64,000 nt of DNA, taken from the NCBI GenBank assembly GCA_016713435.1, contig JADJPD010000010.1, positions 124,001 through 188,000 on the forward strand, written 5' to 3'. The notes under the pieces are model-generated. The model saw only the letters and a list, made by a program, of their open reading frames with translations. It ran no database searches and was not told the origin of the DNA. This DNA comes from Gemmatimonadota bacterium (lineage in GTDB: Bacteria; Gemmatimonadota; Gemmatimonadetes; Gemmatimonadales; GWC2-71-9). Of the stretch, positions 34,526 to 43,588 are shown one piece after another. The translations under genes were made by a program, and so were the position numbers. Positions within the stretch are counted from its first letter, which is position 1. Each line of letters opens with the position of its first letter.

Positions 34526-36784
34526 ATGGCTTCCCGCATCGGCAGCACCCTCGCCCGGTGGTGGTTCACCCCCCGGATCCGCAGCACGGTCCTCACCGTC
34601 ATCCTCTCCGTGATGGCGCTGGGCGTCGGGATCGCCCTCGGGGCCTGGCAGCGGGCCTGCGCCGGCAACACCTGCCCCTCGGTGGCCCGCCTGGTGCACG
34701 GCAAGTGGGACCCCGCCCAGGCCGCCAAGGTCTTCGCCGCCGATGGCCGCCTCATCACCGACCTCGGCGAGGAGCGCCGCACCGTCGTCTCCATCGAGCA
34801 GATCTCGCCGGCCGCCGTGGCCGCCTTCCTCTCGGTGGAGGACAAGCGCTTCTACGAGCATCACGGCGTGGACTGGGTCCGCTTCTTCGGCGCGCTCTAC
34901 CGCACCACGCTCTACAAGCTCACCGGCCGCGGCCGCCTGCACGGCTTCTCCACCATCACCATGCAGCTGGCGGGGAACATCTTCTCCGAGATCGACCGCC
35001 AGGACCGCTCCATCAAGCGCAAGCTGCGCGAGATGCAGGTGGCCTTCGAGATCGAGGACAACTTCTCCAAGAACCAGGTCCTCGAGCTCTACCTCAACCA
35101 GATCAACCTCGGCAACGGCGCCTTCGGCATCGAGGCCGCGGCCCAGCGCTACTTCGGCAAGCCCGCCCGGGACCTGAACCTGGCCGAGGCCGCCACGCTC
35201 GCCGGCATCCCGCGCTCGCCCACCCGGTACAACCCGCGCCGCTCCCCCGACCTGTCGGTGGAGCGCCGGAACCTCATCCTCGACCTCATGGCCGAGGAGG
35301 ACGTCATCTCCCGCAACGAGGCCGAGCGCTGGAAGGCCTACCCGCTCGTCCTCTCGGCCCGCTCCGACTTCAGCGACGTGGCCCCCTACTTCGTGGAGTA
35401 CGTGCGGCAGCAGCTCCGCACCCGCTTCCCCACGGAGCTCTACCGCGCCGGCCTCCGCATCTACACCACCATCGACCTCGACGTGCAGCTGGCGGCCGAG
35501 CGGGCGCTGACGCGCCAGCTCGACGAGATCGAGCGGAACCGCACCAAGTACCCCAACTACCCGCGCCCGGGCTACGCCGACTACCTCGAGAAGCGCCGCG
35601 AGGACGCCCCCTCGCCGCGCGAGTCGCCCTACCTGCAGGGCCTCGCGGTGGTGCTCGAGGCGCGCACCGGCCGCATCCTCGCCATGGTGGGCGGGCGGGA
35701 CTACAACGACTCCAAGTTCAACCGCGCGGTGCAGGCGCTCCGCCAGCCCGGCTCCACCTTCAAGCCCATCGTGTACACGGCGGCGCTCCGCGCCGGCCAC
35801 CCGTGGACCGAGATCGTGGTGGACGACCCCATCAGCGTGGAGATGCTCCCCGGTGAGCCGCCCTGGGAGCCGATGAACTACGACAACAAGTTCGGCGGCC
35901 CCATGCCGCTCAAGGAGGCGTTCTACGAGAGCCGCAACATCCCCGCCATCAAGGTGGGGATGGAGATCGGCGCCCCCGCCGTCATCGGCGAGGCCGCCCG
36001 CTTCGGCATCACCACGCCCATCCCGCCCTATCCCTCCATCCACATCGGCTCGGCGGGCGTCTATCCCATCGAGCTGATCTCGGCCTACAGCGCCTTCGCC
36101 AACATGGGCAGCCGCACCACGCCCTTCGCGGTGGAGCGGGTGGAGGACAAGAACGGCAACGTGCTCTGGGCCCCGCGCCCCCGCTCCGAGCAGGTGATGG
36201 ACTCGGCCCTTGCCTGGCTGATGCTCGACGGGTTGCGGGACGTGGTGCGCCGCGGCACCGCCGCCGGCTCCGTCGGCAGCCAGTTCCAGATCCCCGCCGG
36301 CGGCAAGACCGGCACCACCAACGACTACGGCGACGTCTGGTTCGTCGGCTTCACGCCGGACCTGGTGGCGGGCGTCTGGATCGGGATGGACAAGCCGCAG
36401 CGCATCATGGACAACGCCCAGGGCGGCCGCCTCGCCGCGCCAGCCTGGACCATGATGATGAAGGACATCTACGAGCGCCGGCCGGTGCCCGCCGTCTGGG
36501 TGCGGCCCGACGGCCTCACCTTCGTGGAAGTCGATCGCCAGAGCGGCGAGCGCTTCAGTCCCTTCTGCCCGCGCGACTCGCTCTCGGTGGAGTCCTTCCT
36601 CCCCGGCACCGAGCCCCGCAGCTACTGCCGCATCCACGACCCGTGGGGCGGCGGTGTGCAGGGAGGCAACCCGCTCTCCCCGGGCCAGCAGCCGGGCGCG
36701 CCCGCCCCGCCGGCCCCCCCGCCGACCCCCCCGCGCGAGAACACCTCCGGCGGCAGCCCCCTCAACCCCCGCCCGCCCCGGTGA
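34526..36784 (+). CDS. Class A penicillin-binding protein (transglycosylase/transpeptidase)
   Basis: Polymerises and cross-links peptidoglycan in the periplasm. The 752-residue protein has one N-terminal membrane helix (about 20-42) and a GT51 transglycosylase domain with the catalytic Glu in VEDKRFYEHHGVD (about 104) plus TITMQLAGNIF. The penicillin-binding transpeptidase has SxxK as QPGSTFKP (Ser about 409), the SRN triad in YESRNIPA, and KTGTT (about 592). A Pro-rich tail ends the protein. Its stop overlaps the next gene (GTGA). Confidence 0.95.
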   Translation: MASRIGSTLARWWFTPRIRSTVLTVILSVMALGVGIALGAWQRACAGNTCPSVARLVHGKWDPAQAAKVFAADGRLITDLGEERRTVVSIEQISPAAVAAFLSVEDKRFYEHHGVDWVRFFGALYRTTLYKLTGRGRLHGFSTITMQLAGNIFSEIDRQDRSIKRKLREMQVAFEIEDNFSKNQVLELYLNQINLGNGAFGIEAAAQRYFGKPARDLNLAEAATLAGIPRSPTRYNPRRSPDLSVERRNLILDLMAEEDVISRNEAERWKAYPLVLSARSDFSDVAPYFVEYVRQQLRTRFPTELYRAGLRIYTTIDLDVQLAAERALTRQLDEIERNRTKYPNYPRPGYADYLEKRREDAPSPRESPYLQGLAVVLEARTGRILAMVGGRDYNDSKFNRAVQALRQPGSTFKPIVYTAALRAGHPWTEIVVDDPISVEMLPGEPPWEPMNYDNKFGGPMPLKEAFYESRNIPAIKVGMEIGAPAVIGEAARFGITTPIPPYPSIHIGSAGVYPIELISAYSAFANMGSRTTPFAVERVEDKNGNVLWAPRPRSEQVMDSALAWLMLDGLRDVVRRGTAAGSVGSQFQIPAGGKTGTTNDYGDVWFVGFTPDLVAGVWIGMDKPQRIMDNAQGGRLAAPAWTMMMKDIYERRPVPAVWVRPDGLTFVEVDRQSGERFSPFCPRDSLSVESFLPGTEPRSYCRIHDPWGGGVQGGNPLSPGQQPGAPAPPAPPPTPPRENTSGGSPLNPRPPR

Positions 36785-38049
36785 CCGCCGGACCCCGCCG
36801 CCTCACGGCGCCGTGGGTCTGGCCGGGCGAGGGTGTCCCGATCCCCGACGGCGCGGTGCTCGTCGGGGCCGGGGGCCGCATCGCGGCCGTCGGCCCCGAG
36901 ACCCAGGTCCCCGCGCCGCCGGGCGTCTGCACCGAGCGCCTCGCGGGCGCGCTGCTTCCCGGCCTCGTCAACGCCCACACCCATCTCGAGCTCACCGGCC
37001 TCGACGCCCACAGCGCGCACCCGGCCGACTTCCCCGCCTGGATCCGCCAGCTCATCGCCCTCAAGGCCGCGCGCCCCTTCGCCACCGTGCTCGCCGCCGC
37101 CCGGCAGGGCATCCGCGACTGCTGGGCGCAGGGCGTCACCACCGTCGGCGACACCGGCGACTCCGGCGCCGTCATCCAGGCCCTCGCCGAGCTCGGCGCG
37201 AGCGGCATTGCCTATCACGAGGTCTTCGGGCCCGACCCCGCCCAGTGCGACGCCGCCCTGCAGGCCTGGGTCGCCCGCCTCGGCGAGCTGGCCCGCTTCG
37301 CCGGGCCGCGCGTCCGCCTGGGCGCCTCGCCCCACGCGCCCTACAGCGTCAGCGGCCCCCTCTACGCCGCCGCCGCGCGCCACGCCCGCGCCGCCGGCCT
37401 GCCGCTCGCCGTGCACCTCGCCGAATCGGCGGACGAGTCGGCGCTGCTCGCCTCGGCCTCGGGCGGGTTTGCGGAGGCGTGGGCCCGGCGCGGCATCCCG
37501 CTCCCGTCGCTGCCGGGCCGCTCCCCCATCGCCTGGCTCGACGAGCACGGCGTCCTCGGAAACGATGTGCTCTGCATCCACGTAGTCCGCGCCGGTGACC
37601 CCGAGCTGGACCTCTTGGCCCGCCGCGGCGTCGCCATTGCCCACTGCCCCCGCTCCAACCGCGCCCACGGCCACGGCGACGCCCCGCTCGCCGCGATGCT
37701 CGCGCGCGGGCTCCGCGTGGGCGCCGGCACCGACTCGGTCGCCAGCGTCTCCCCCCTCTCGCTCGCGCGCGAGGCGGCGGCCGCCCGCGCCCTCGGCGGA
37801 CTCACGGCGGGGCAGGGGTTGCACCTCGTGACGCTCGGGGGAGCGGCCGCTTTGGGGCTGCAGCAGGAAATCGGGAGCCTGGTGCCCGGGAAGTGGGGCG
37901 ACCTGGCCGCCGTCCGCCTCCCGGGCCCGGTGGACGCCACCAAGCTGGCGGAGACCCTTTTCACGGCGATGCATGAAGATGTAAGCTTGACCGTGCTCGC
38001 CGGACGGACCGTCTGGCGGGAGGCCGAGGCGGAGCCCGGCACCCAGTGA
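36781..38049 (+). CDS. Amidohydrolase family protein (deaminase-type)
   Basis: A 422-residue metal-dependent hydrolase of the amidohydrolase superfamily. Metal ligands are the NAHTHLELTG motif, a His in VHLAESADE, a His in CIHVVRAGD, and the Asp in AGTDSVASV. The layout suits the deaminases of adenosine derivatives, including aminofutalosine deaminase of the menaquinone route, and S-adenosylhomocysteine deaminase. The substrate is not fixed by the sequence and no mqn genes are nearby. GTG 36781 overlaps the PBP stop. Confidence 0.85.
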   Translation: MTAGPRRLTAPWVWPGEGVPIPDGAVLVGAGGRIAAVGPETQVPAPPGVCTERLAGALLPGLVNAHTHLELTGLDAHSAHPADFPAWIRQLIALKAARPFATVLAAARQGIRDCWAQGVTTVGDTGDSGAVIQALAELGASGIAYHEVFGPDPAQCDAALQAWVARLGELARFAGPRVRLGASPHAPYSVSGPLYAAAARHARAAGLPLAVHLAESADESALLASASGGFAEAWARRGIPLPSLPGRSPIAWLDEHGVLGNDVLCIHVVRAGDPELDLLARRGVAIAHCPRSNRAHGHGDAPLAAMLARGLRVGAGTDSVASVSPLSLAREAAAARALGGLTAGQGLHLVTLGGAAALGLQQEIGSLVPGKWGDLAAVRLPGPVDATKLAETLFTAMHEDVSLTVLAGRTVWREAEAEPGTQ

Positions 38050-38150
38050 GGTGCCCGGGACTCATCGCCACCATCAGGCCGGCCTTCCCGGCGCCAGACA
38101 CCGGAGGGCGGGTCGTCCTCTGCCGACACTGATCCCGGGGCCCACCGCCC

Positions 38151-38168
38151 GCACCGCATCGGCGGTGC
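38151..38168. promoter_or_regulatory. Small hairpin upstream of argR
   Basis: GCACCGC (38151-38157) and GCGGTGC (38162-38168) form a 7-bp stem around four bases, 48 bp before argR. It could be a leader hairpin, the end of the preceding transcript or an operator; no canonical ARG box was recognised. Confidence 0.35.
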
Positions 38169-38215
38169 GCGGCACGGCCCCTACCTGAGCCCCCCGCTTC
38201 GGGACTGGACAGCGC

Positions 38216-38659
38216 ATGAAACTGCAGCGGCACGCCGCCATCCTCCGCATCATCCGCGAGAAGCTCATCGAGAGCCAGGACGGCCTCCGTGAGGCACTGG
38301 CGGCTGAAGGCATCTCGGTCACCCAGGCCACGCTGAGCCGCGACATCCGCGAGCTCACCCTCGCCAAGCTGGTGGACCCCCAGGGTGGCTCGTATTACGC
38401 CAACCCGCAGGAGGGCTCCCTGCGCCCGGACCTCGACGCCGTCCTCCCCACGCTCCTGGTGAGCATCGAGGGCACCGGTCCGCTGCTGGTCTGCAAGACG
38501 GCCACCGGCGGCGCCCCCGCCGTGGCGGCGGCGCTCGACACCGCCGGGTGGAAGGAGATCATCGGCACCCTCGCCGGCGACGACACCCTGCTCATCATCG
38601 CCAAGCACCAGCGCGGGCGGCACCTGATCGAGGCCCGGCTCGCCGCCATGGTGCGCTAG
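38216..38659 (+). CDS. argR: Arginine repressor family regulator
   Basis: A DNA-binding transcription factor that responds to arginine. The 147-residue protein has the winged-helix domain (about 1-70) with recognition sequence VTQATLSRDIRELTLAKL. The C-terminal hexamerisation/arginine-binding domain has EIIGTLAGDDTLLIIAK with the paired Asp for arginine. No arginine biosynthesis gene lies in the window, so targets are elsewhere. Confidence 0.94.
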   Translation: MKLQRHAAILRIIREKLIESQDGLREALAAEGISVTQATLSRDIRELTLAKLVDPQGGSYYANPQEGSLRPDLDAVLPTLLVSIEGTGPLLVCKTATGGAPAVAAALDTAGWKEIIGTLAGDDTLLIIAKHQRGRHLIEARLAAMVR

Positions 38660-38728
38660 CCGGCGTCGCCTGATCGTTGCTTGCGCCCCGGCTCCGGGCC
38701 GGTTTACGATTCGGCGTCCGTTCGGAAG

Positions 38729-38737
38729 CAGGGGGAA
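38729..38737 (+). promoter_or_regulatory. Ribosome binding site of the HNH gene
   Basis: CAGGGGGAA lies 7 bases before GTG 38744 and is a strong purine-rich Shine-Dalgarno match. It decides the start against the longer frame beginning at a TTG 63 bp upstream. Confidence 0.6.
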
Positions 38738-38743
38738 CTTCTG

Positions 38744-39292
38744 GTGCGTTGCCTGGCGCTGAACTCGTCGTTCGAGCCCCTCACCATGGTGCCCGTCCGG
38801 CGTGCCCTACGATTGGTCATCGAGGGCAAGGCGGAAATCGTCGAGGCGGAGGGACGGGACGTGGTGCGCAGCGAGCACCTCGTCCTCCCGAGACCGGCGA
38901 TCATCCGCCTCGTCAAGTTCGTGCACGTCCCCCGCCGGTTCCGCCGCCAGGTCACCAACACCTTCCTGTTTGCCCGGGACAACTACCGCTGCCAGTACTG
39001 TCTCCGGAGCCAGCACGAACTCCGCCACCGCGAGTGCCTCACCCGGGACCACCTGCTCCCCATCAGCCGCGGCGGCCTGAACGAGTGGACCAACGTCGTC
39101 ACGGCCTGCAGCACCTGCAACACCCGCAAGGGCAACCGCCTCCCGGACGAGTGCGGCATGCACCCCCACACCCACCCCGGCGAGCCCCACTTCGTCCACC
39201 TCGCCTGGGCCGTCCGCCGGCTCACCACCACCCAGGCCAAGTACATCCGCCTCTTCTACGGCCAGCAAGCCCTCAAGGCCCTCGGCGGGTGA
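38744..39292 (+). CDS. HNH endonuclease
   Basis: A 182-residue HNH-family protein. The zinc-binding CQYC is followed by the nuclease core LTRDHLLPISRGGLNEWTN, with the catalytic His, and VTACSTCNTRKGNRLP, which supplies the second cysteine pair. The N-terminal part (CLALNSSFEPLTMVPVRRAL) is the 'DUF' typical of this widespread bacterial HNH family. GTG 38744 is preferred because CAGGGGGAA stands 7 bp upstream; an in-frame TTG further upstream is weaker. The gene abuts a palindromic repeat element. Confidence 0.9.
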   Translation: MRCLALNSSFEPLTMVPVRRALRLVIEGKAEIVEAEGRDVVRSEHLVLPRPAIIRLVKFVHVPRRFRRQVTNTFLFARDNYRCQYCLRSQHELRHRECLTRDHLLPISRGGLNEWTNVVTACSTCNTRKGNRLPDECGMHPHTHPGEPHFVHLAWAVRRLTTTQAKYIRLFYGQQALKALGG

Positions 39293-39310
39293 GCGGCGCC
39301 TGGCGCGCGG

Positions 39311-39510
39311 TGATTTGCGGTGCCCCGCAGAGGCGCGGAGACGCAGAGGACGCAGAGGACCTGCCCGGAGAGCGGGGCCCGTCTGGGCGAGCCCCGCCGT
39401 CTGGGTGCTGGCAGGGGCGGGTCCCACCCTGTGCCAGACAACGCGCCCCCCTCCGCCGAGCCCACGCGCGTTCTCGCGCCCTCGCGCCTCCGCGCCTCTG
39501 CGGTGAATCA
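39311..39510. repeat. Palindromic repeat element downstream of the HNH gene
   Basis: The left arm (about 39311-39359) contains CCGCAGAGGCGCGGAGACGC. The right arm (about 39480-39510) ends CCTCCGCGCCTCTGCGGTGA. The arms are inverted copies around a ~120-bp centre. It is the largest of four related sites. It fills the gap between the HNH gene and the convergent DUF4390 gene, which ends at 39531. Confidence 0.85.
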
Positions 39511-39530
39511 AGCACACCGAGCCCCGCCGC

Positions 39531-40205
39531 TCACCGCACGTCAAACATCCCCGACTGCCCCGTCACGCTGAGCGTCGGCAGCCCCGCCAGCCGGAGCACC
39601 AGCCGCCGCGCCCGCTCGGCCAGCGAACCGCCGCTCGCGTTCCCCGGGTCCAGCGAGCCGCGCAGCAGCCGCTCGAACTGGTCCAGGTCGGAGTCCGACA
39701 GCGTGGTGACGGTGAGCGTCCCCGCGTAGTAGTACCGCCCCGCCTCCGCAGGCGCGATGGGGAGCTGGTAGGTGCGCCCGAGCGCCGCGGCGAGGGCGCC
39801 CGGCGTGGCGTAGCGGCTCTCCGTGACCCGGCGGGGCGGGGCAAAGAGCACCACCGCAAACTGGTCCAGCAGCGGCTCGTGCTTCACCAGCACCGTCCAC
39901 TCCACGCTCCGCGCCACCTCGTCGAACCACTGCTCCCGCGAGCGCCACACCTCGAGCCGGTACTGCAGCCGCACCGGCAACCCCTGGCGGAGCGCGGACA
40001 GCCACGGCGTGTCGGCAAACAGGTTCTCGGTGCGGACCCGCGCCGCGGTCCCGGCCGAGTCGAGGGTGACGTCGAGCCGCACCTGGGTGCTGTCCTGCGC
40101 GGCGAGCGGCGCCGCGACGAGGCACAGGGCGACGAGCGCCCCCCGCCACCCGCGCCGTGGCGCGGCCCCGCCGCGCTGCACGCCCCTGCCGGGATCCCGA
40201 GTCAC
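39531..40205 (-). CDS. DUF4390 domain protein with signal peptide
   Basis: A 224-residue exported protein. A basic N-terminus, hydrophobic core ALVALCLVAAPLAA and a cleavage-type AAQDS junction are followed by the domain: LRQGLPVRLQYRLEVWRSREQWFDE and LARTYQLP-like strands. In Proteobacteria DUF4390 genes sit beside ntrY/ntrX-type genes, and here too the NtrX- and NtrY-like genes follow one gene away. GTG 40205 is 5 bp after the upstream gene's stop. Molecular function is unknown. Confidence 0.8.
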   Translation of the reverse strand: MTRDPGRGVQRGGAAPRRGWRGALVALCLVAAPLAAQDSTQVRLDVTLDSAGTAARVRTENLFADTPWLSALRQGLPVRLQYRLEVWRSREQWFDEVARSVEWTVLVKHEPLLDQFAVVLFAPPRRVTESRYATPGALAAALGRTYQLPIAPAEAGRYYYAGTLTVTTLSDSDLDQFERLLRGSLDPGNASGGSLAERARRLVLRLAGLPTLSVTGQSGMFDVR

Positions 40206-40209
40206 GTGC

Positions 40210-42012
40210 CTAGAACCGCCGCTCCAGCCGCAGGTAGAGCTTGACCGGCTCGCCGCCGGTCACGGCCTTGGCCAGGTACACCGCCACGCCGCCCGCATCG
40301 AGCCCCACGCCCACGTCCGCCTTCCACTGCGTGAGCGACTGGATCCGGTCGCTCGGCACCCGCCCCGGGCCGTCGCCGGCGAGCCAGGCGCTGCCGGCGT
40401 TGCCGAAGATCACCAGCTCCGGGTCCTCGACGCCCGCGAAGCGCGTCAACTCCTTCTGGTCCGGATCGCGCAGCGTGAGACCGGCGCGCAGCCGCAGCCG
40501 GTGCCGGAACTCCGCCTGCGTCACCAGGGCGCGGTCGCAGAGCGCCGTCTGGGCCGGGTCCTGGGTGCCGAGCGGCGCGCAGTTGAGGGCGCGGAAGTCG
40601 TAGCCCGGCAGCAGGTCCACCCCGCCGAGCGAGAGCCGCCGCTGGATCGGGAGCGGATCCCCGGCCAGCCACCCGCCCGCCCAAAGCCGCAGGTTGAGCT
40701 GCACGTCGGGGGAGAGCCGGTTGTAGCGCCGGGCGTCCAGGGTGAAGCGGCTGGTGTTGTAGCTCCCGGAGGGAAGCGGCGTCCGCACCGTGCGCGGGAG
40801 CGCCACCGGCGCCACGTCGCTGCTGTGCGAGTACTCCACGCTGCCGCGCACCCACCAGCCGCTCGAGGCGTTGAGCCGGGTGTTGCGGCTGTCGTAGTCG
40901 GCCTGCAGGCCGAGCAGGGTGTAGTGGCCGTCGTCGATGAGCGGGTTGGGCCGCCAGCGGCCGCTGTTGCGGAACAGCGACCACGGGTCGTTGGCCCGCA
41001 CCGAGCCCTGCTTCTCGTAGCGCACCAGCGCGTCGAACCGGAGCCGCCGCGTCAGGTACGCATACGCGCTGCCGCCCACGCCCTCGCTGCTGAAGTAGTC
41101 GCGGTTGTCCCGCTGGAAGAGGAAGGCGTTCCAGCCGATCTCGTCGCGCGGGAGCGTGTGCTCCTCGATCCCCGCGATCACCGAGTAGGTCCGCGCGCCC
41201 ACCCCGTAGCCGCGCGTTCCCGCCAGCCGCCAGTCGGTGCGGATCAGCCAGCCCAGGTCGCGGCGGAAGGGGCCGTTGTCGGGCGCGGTGCGCAGGATGC
41301 CGCGCAGGTCGAGCGTCCCGCTCACCCGCTCGTTCGGCTGCCAGGTGAACGCCGGCCCGAAGACGATGCCGAGCCCCTCGATCCGGTTGTACGTCTGGGT
41401 GGTGGTGAGCCGGAGCGTGGTCCGGATCTTCCCGTCGCCGAAGGTGCGCTCGGCGGTGGCCAGGTCGCCGAGGGCGCGGCGCCGCTCCCGCACGCCGAGC
41501 GCCCCGTCGGAGAGCCGGTTCACGGGGGCGGCATCCCAGAACACCCGCGCCGTCCCCTCGTGGCTGCCGCCCTCGGCGATGGTCATCCGCCCGCCGGCCA
41601 CCAGCACGTCGCCGAGCACCCGGCCGCCGGGGAGGATGGTGAGGTCCCCGTTGATCACGGTGAGCGACCCTTCCACCGTCCCCGCGATCCGGAGCGTGCC
41701 CCGGAACGCCGCCACGTCCCCCTGGAGCACCGCCCCCGCCGGCAGCGTGAACCCGGCGGGCAGCCGCACCGTGGCCGAGTCGTTCCACGCCGCCAGCAGC
41801 TCGTTCAGCACCTCCACCGGCAGCCCCGACACCACCTGCGCCTGGCCCGGCGCATCGGGGTCGATCACCACCACGCTGTCCTGCGCGCGGAGGGCCGGGG
41901 CTGCGGCGAGGCTCAGCGCGCCACCACGGCGGCGGCGCGGAAGGCGTCCGCAGAGGCGCAGAGGCGCAGAGCGCCGCAGAGGCGCAGAGGACGCAGAGGG
42001 CGCGGAGGGCAT
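40210..42012 (-). CDS. Bactofilin-like domain plus outer-membrane beta-barrel protein
   Basis: About 600 residues. After an odd N-terminus and an AAAPALRAQDS junction, residues about 50-165 form a polymer-forming (bactofilin-like) beta-helix segment with repeating short glycine-turn strands (DVAAFRGTLRIAGTVEGSLT, then INGDLTILPGGRVLGDVLVA). The remaining ~430 residues look like an outer-membrane beta-barrel of the BamA/surface-antigen kind, with alternating aromatic/polar strands and final Phe (KLYLRLERRF). The start is uncertain: ATG 42012 falls inside a repeat, and the first ~25 residues are repeat-encoded. Confidence 0.7.
   Translation of the reverse strand: MPSAPSASSAPLRRSAPLRLCGRLPRRRRGGALSLAAAPALRAQDSVVVIDPDAPGQAQVVSGLPVEVLNELLAAWNDSATVRLPAGFTLPAGAVLQGDVAAFRGTLRIAGTVEGSLTVINGDLTILPGGRVLGDVLVAGGRMTIAEGGSHEGTARVFWDAAPVNRLSDGALGVRERRRALGDLATAERTFGDGKIRTTLRLTTTQTYNRIEGLGIVFGPAFTWQPNERVSGTLDLRGILRTAPDNGPFRRDLGWLIRTDWRLAGTRGYGVGARTYSVIAGIEEHTLPRDEIGWNAFLFQRDNRDYFSSEGVGGSAYAYLTRRLRFDALVRYEKQGSVRANDPWSLFRNSGRWRPNPLIDDGHYTLLGLQADYDSRNTRLNASSGWWVRGSVEYSHSSDVAPVALPRTVRTPLPSGSYNTSRFTLDARRYNRLSPDVQLNLRLWAGGWLAGDPLPIQRRLSLGGVDLLPGYDFRALNCAPLGTQDPAQTALCDRALVTQAEFRHRLRLRAGLTLRDPDQKELTRFAGVEDPELVIFGNAGSAWLAGDGPGRVPSDRIQSLTQWKADVGVGLDAGGVAVYLAKAVTGGEPVKLYLRLERRF
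41948..42009. repeat. Tandem copies of the CGCAGAGGCGC repeat at a gene start
   Basis: Two head-to-tail copies begin at 41948 and 41974, both CCGCAGAGGCGCAGAGG, followed by a GCGCGGAGGG end. Unlike the 13063 and 39311 sites, no inverted partner is seen. It overlaps the predicted 5' end of the beta-barrel gene, so it either replaced or now encodes its first residues. Confidence 0.8.
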
Positions 42013-42187
42013 GCATGGGGTCGGCTCGGTGGCCTGGGGGTGGCTTCCGGCCAGGAAGTCGGGGCTGGCGCCGGTCCCCGAGTGACACCCACCCAACGTC
42101 CTCAGGGCGGCCTGACGTTGAGTCCCGCCAAGGCCCGGCCAGTTCCCCCGCCCTCGGCGCCTCGCGTGAACCCCCGCGCCCCCCCGC

Positions 42188-43561
42188 TCACTCCGCCCCC
42201 TCCCGCTCGAGCCCGAGCCGCTTCATGCGCCGGTAGAGGTTGGCCCGGTCGGTCTGCAGCAGCCGCGAGGCCTCGGCCATGTTGCCCTGCGCCTTCTCGA
42301 GCGCGCCCGCGATGAGCTCGCGCTCGTAGTTGTCGAGCGCTTCCGTCAGCGACTCGCCCTCCGGCGCCACCGGCCGCCGGCCCCCCGCGATCGCGCCGCG
42401 CGTGGCGCCGTCGGGGAGCACCAGCCGCACCTCGCCCTCGCTGATCTCCTCGCCGCCCAGGATGGCCAGCCGCTCCACCAGGTTGGCCAGCTCCCGGATG
42501 TTGCCGGGCCAGTGATAGGCGCCGAGCCGCCGGAGCGCGTCCGCGGTGTAGCGCTGCGGCCGCCCGGGCCGCGCCCGCGCGGCCAGGTGCGCCACCAGCG
42601 CCGGCAGGTCGCTCAGCCGCTCGCGCAGCGGCGGGAGGGGAATGGGGAAGATGTTGAGCCGGAAGAACAGGTCCTCGCGGAACCCGCCGGCCTGCACCGC
42701 CTGCTCCAGCCGCCGGTTGGTGGCGGCCAGCACCCGCACGTTGACCTGCGTCGGCTGCTCGGCGCCGAGCCGCTGCAGCACGCCCGTCTCCAGGGTGCGG
42801 AGCAGCTTGGCCTGCGCCTCGAGGTTCAGGTCGCCGATCTCGTCGAGGAAGAGCGTCCCGCCGTCCGCCAGCTCAAAGCGGCCCAGCCGCCGCTCCAGCG
42901 CGCCGGTGAAGGCGCCCTTCTCGTGCCCGAACATCTCCGACTCGACGAGCTCCCGCGGGATGGCGGCGCAGTTGACCGTCACGAACGGCTCCGGGGCCCG
43001 CCGGCTGGCGCGGTGGATGGCCGCGGCCACCAGCTCCTTGCCCGTCCCCGACTCGCCGGTGATGAGCACCCGCGCGTCGGTCGGCGCCACCTGCGCCACC
43101 AGCTGCCGCACCCGCGCGATCGGCTCGCTCGTCCCCACCATCTCGTCCCGGGGCGCCAGCGCCTGGCGCAGCGCCTTGTTCTGGGTCCGCGCCTTCCCGA
43201 GCTCGAGCGCCGCCCGCAGCGTCACCAGCACCGCCTCCGGCGACAGCGGCTTCTCCAGGAACTGGAACGCGCCGAGCTGCGCCGCCCGCACCGCGTCGGC
43301 CAGCTGCGCCTTGCCGCTCATCATGATGACCGGCGTCTCGAGCCCCCGCTCCCGCAGCTGCCGCAGCGTCTCGATCCCGTCGGGGCCCGGCGGCATCAGG
43401 AAGTCGAGGAAGATCGCCTCCGGCTCCAGCTTCTCGAGCAGGATGAGCCCCGCCGACCCGTTCCCCGCCTCCTCCACCCCGAACCCCTCGGCGCGCAGCA
43501 GCGCCCCGAGCATCCGGCGGATGTTCGGCTCGTCGTCGATGATGAGCACGCGTGAGGGCAT
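42188..43561 (-). CDS. Sigma-54-dependent response regulator (NtrC/NtrX type)
   Basis: A 457-residue activator. The receiver domain (1-120) has DDE at 9-11 and phosphoacceptor Asp53 in IFLDFLMPPG. The AAA+ domain has Walker A GESGTGKE (169-176), the sigma-54-contacting GAFTGA (216-221), Walker B GGTLFLDEIGDL and arginine-finger region. A Fis-type helix-turn-helix ends the protein (NMAEASRLLQTDRANLYRRMKR). It lies 27 bp past the kinase stop, so it is its cognate regulator. It starts with ATG 43561. Confidence 0.95.
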   Translation of the reverse strand: MPSRVLIIDDEPNIRRMLGALLRAEGFGVEEAGNGSAGLILLEKLEPEAIFLDFLMPPGPDGIETLRQLRERGLETPVIMMSGKAQLADAVRAAQLGAFQFLEKPLSPEAVLVTLRAALELGKARTQNKALRQALAPRDEMVGTSEPIARVRQLVAQVAPTDARVLITGESGTGKELVAAAIHRASRRAPEPFVTVNCAAIPRELVESEMFGHEKGAFTGALERRLGRFELADGGTLFLDEIGDLNLEAQAKLLRTLETGVLQRLGAEQPTQVNVRVLAATNRRLEQAVQAGGFREDLFFRLNIFPIPLPPLRERLSDLPALVAHLAARARPGRPQRYTADALRRLGAYHWPGNIRELANLVERLAILGGEEISEGEVRLVLPDGATRGAIAGGRRPVAPEGESLTEALDNYERELIAGALEKAQGNMAEASRLLQTDRANLYRRMKRLGLEREGAE

Positions 43562-43588
43562 GGCCGGAATCTACCTGTGGAGGGGCAC

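Noticed and set aside
41948..42009. Regular CGCAGAGG repeats as a CRISPR array
   Set aside because: Units are short and contiguous with no unique spacers, and no cas genes are present.
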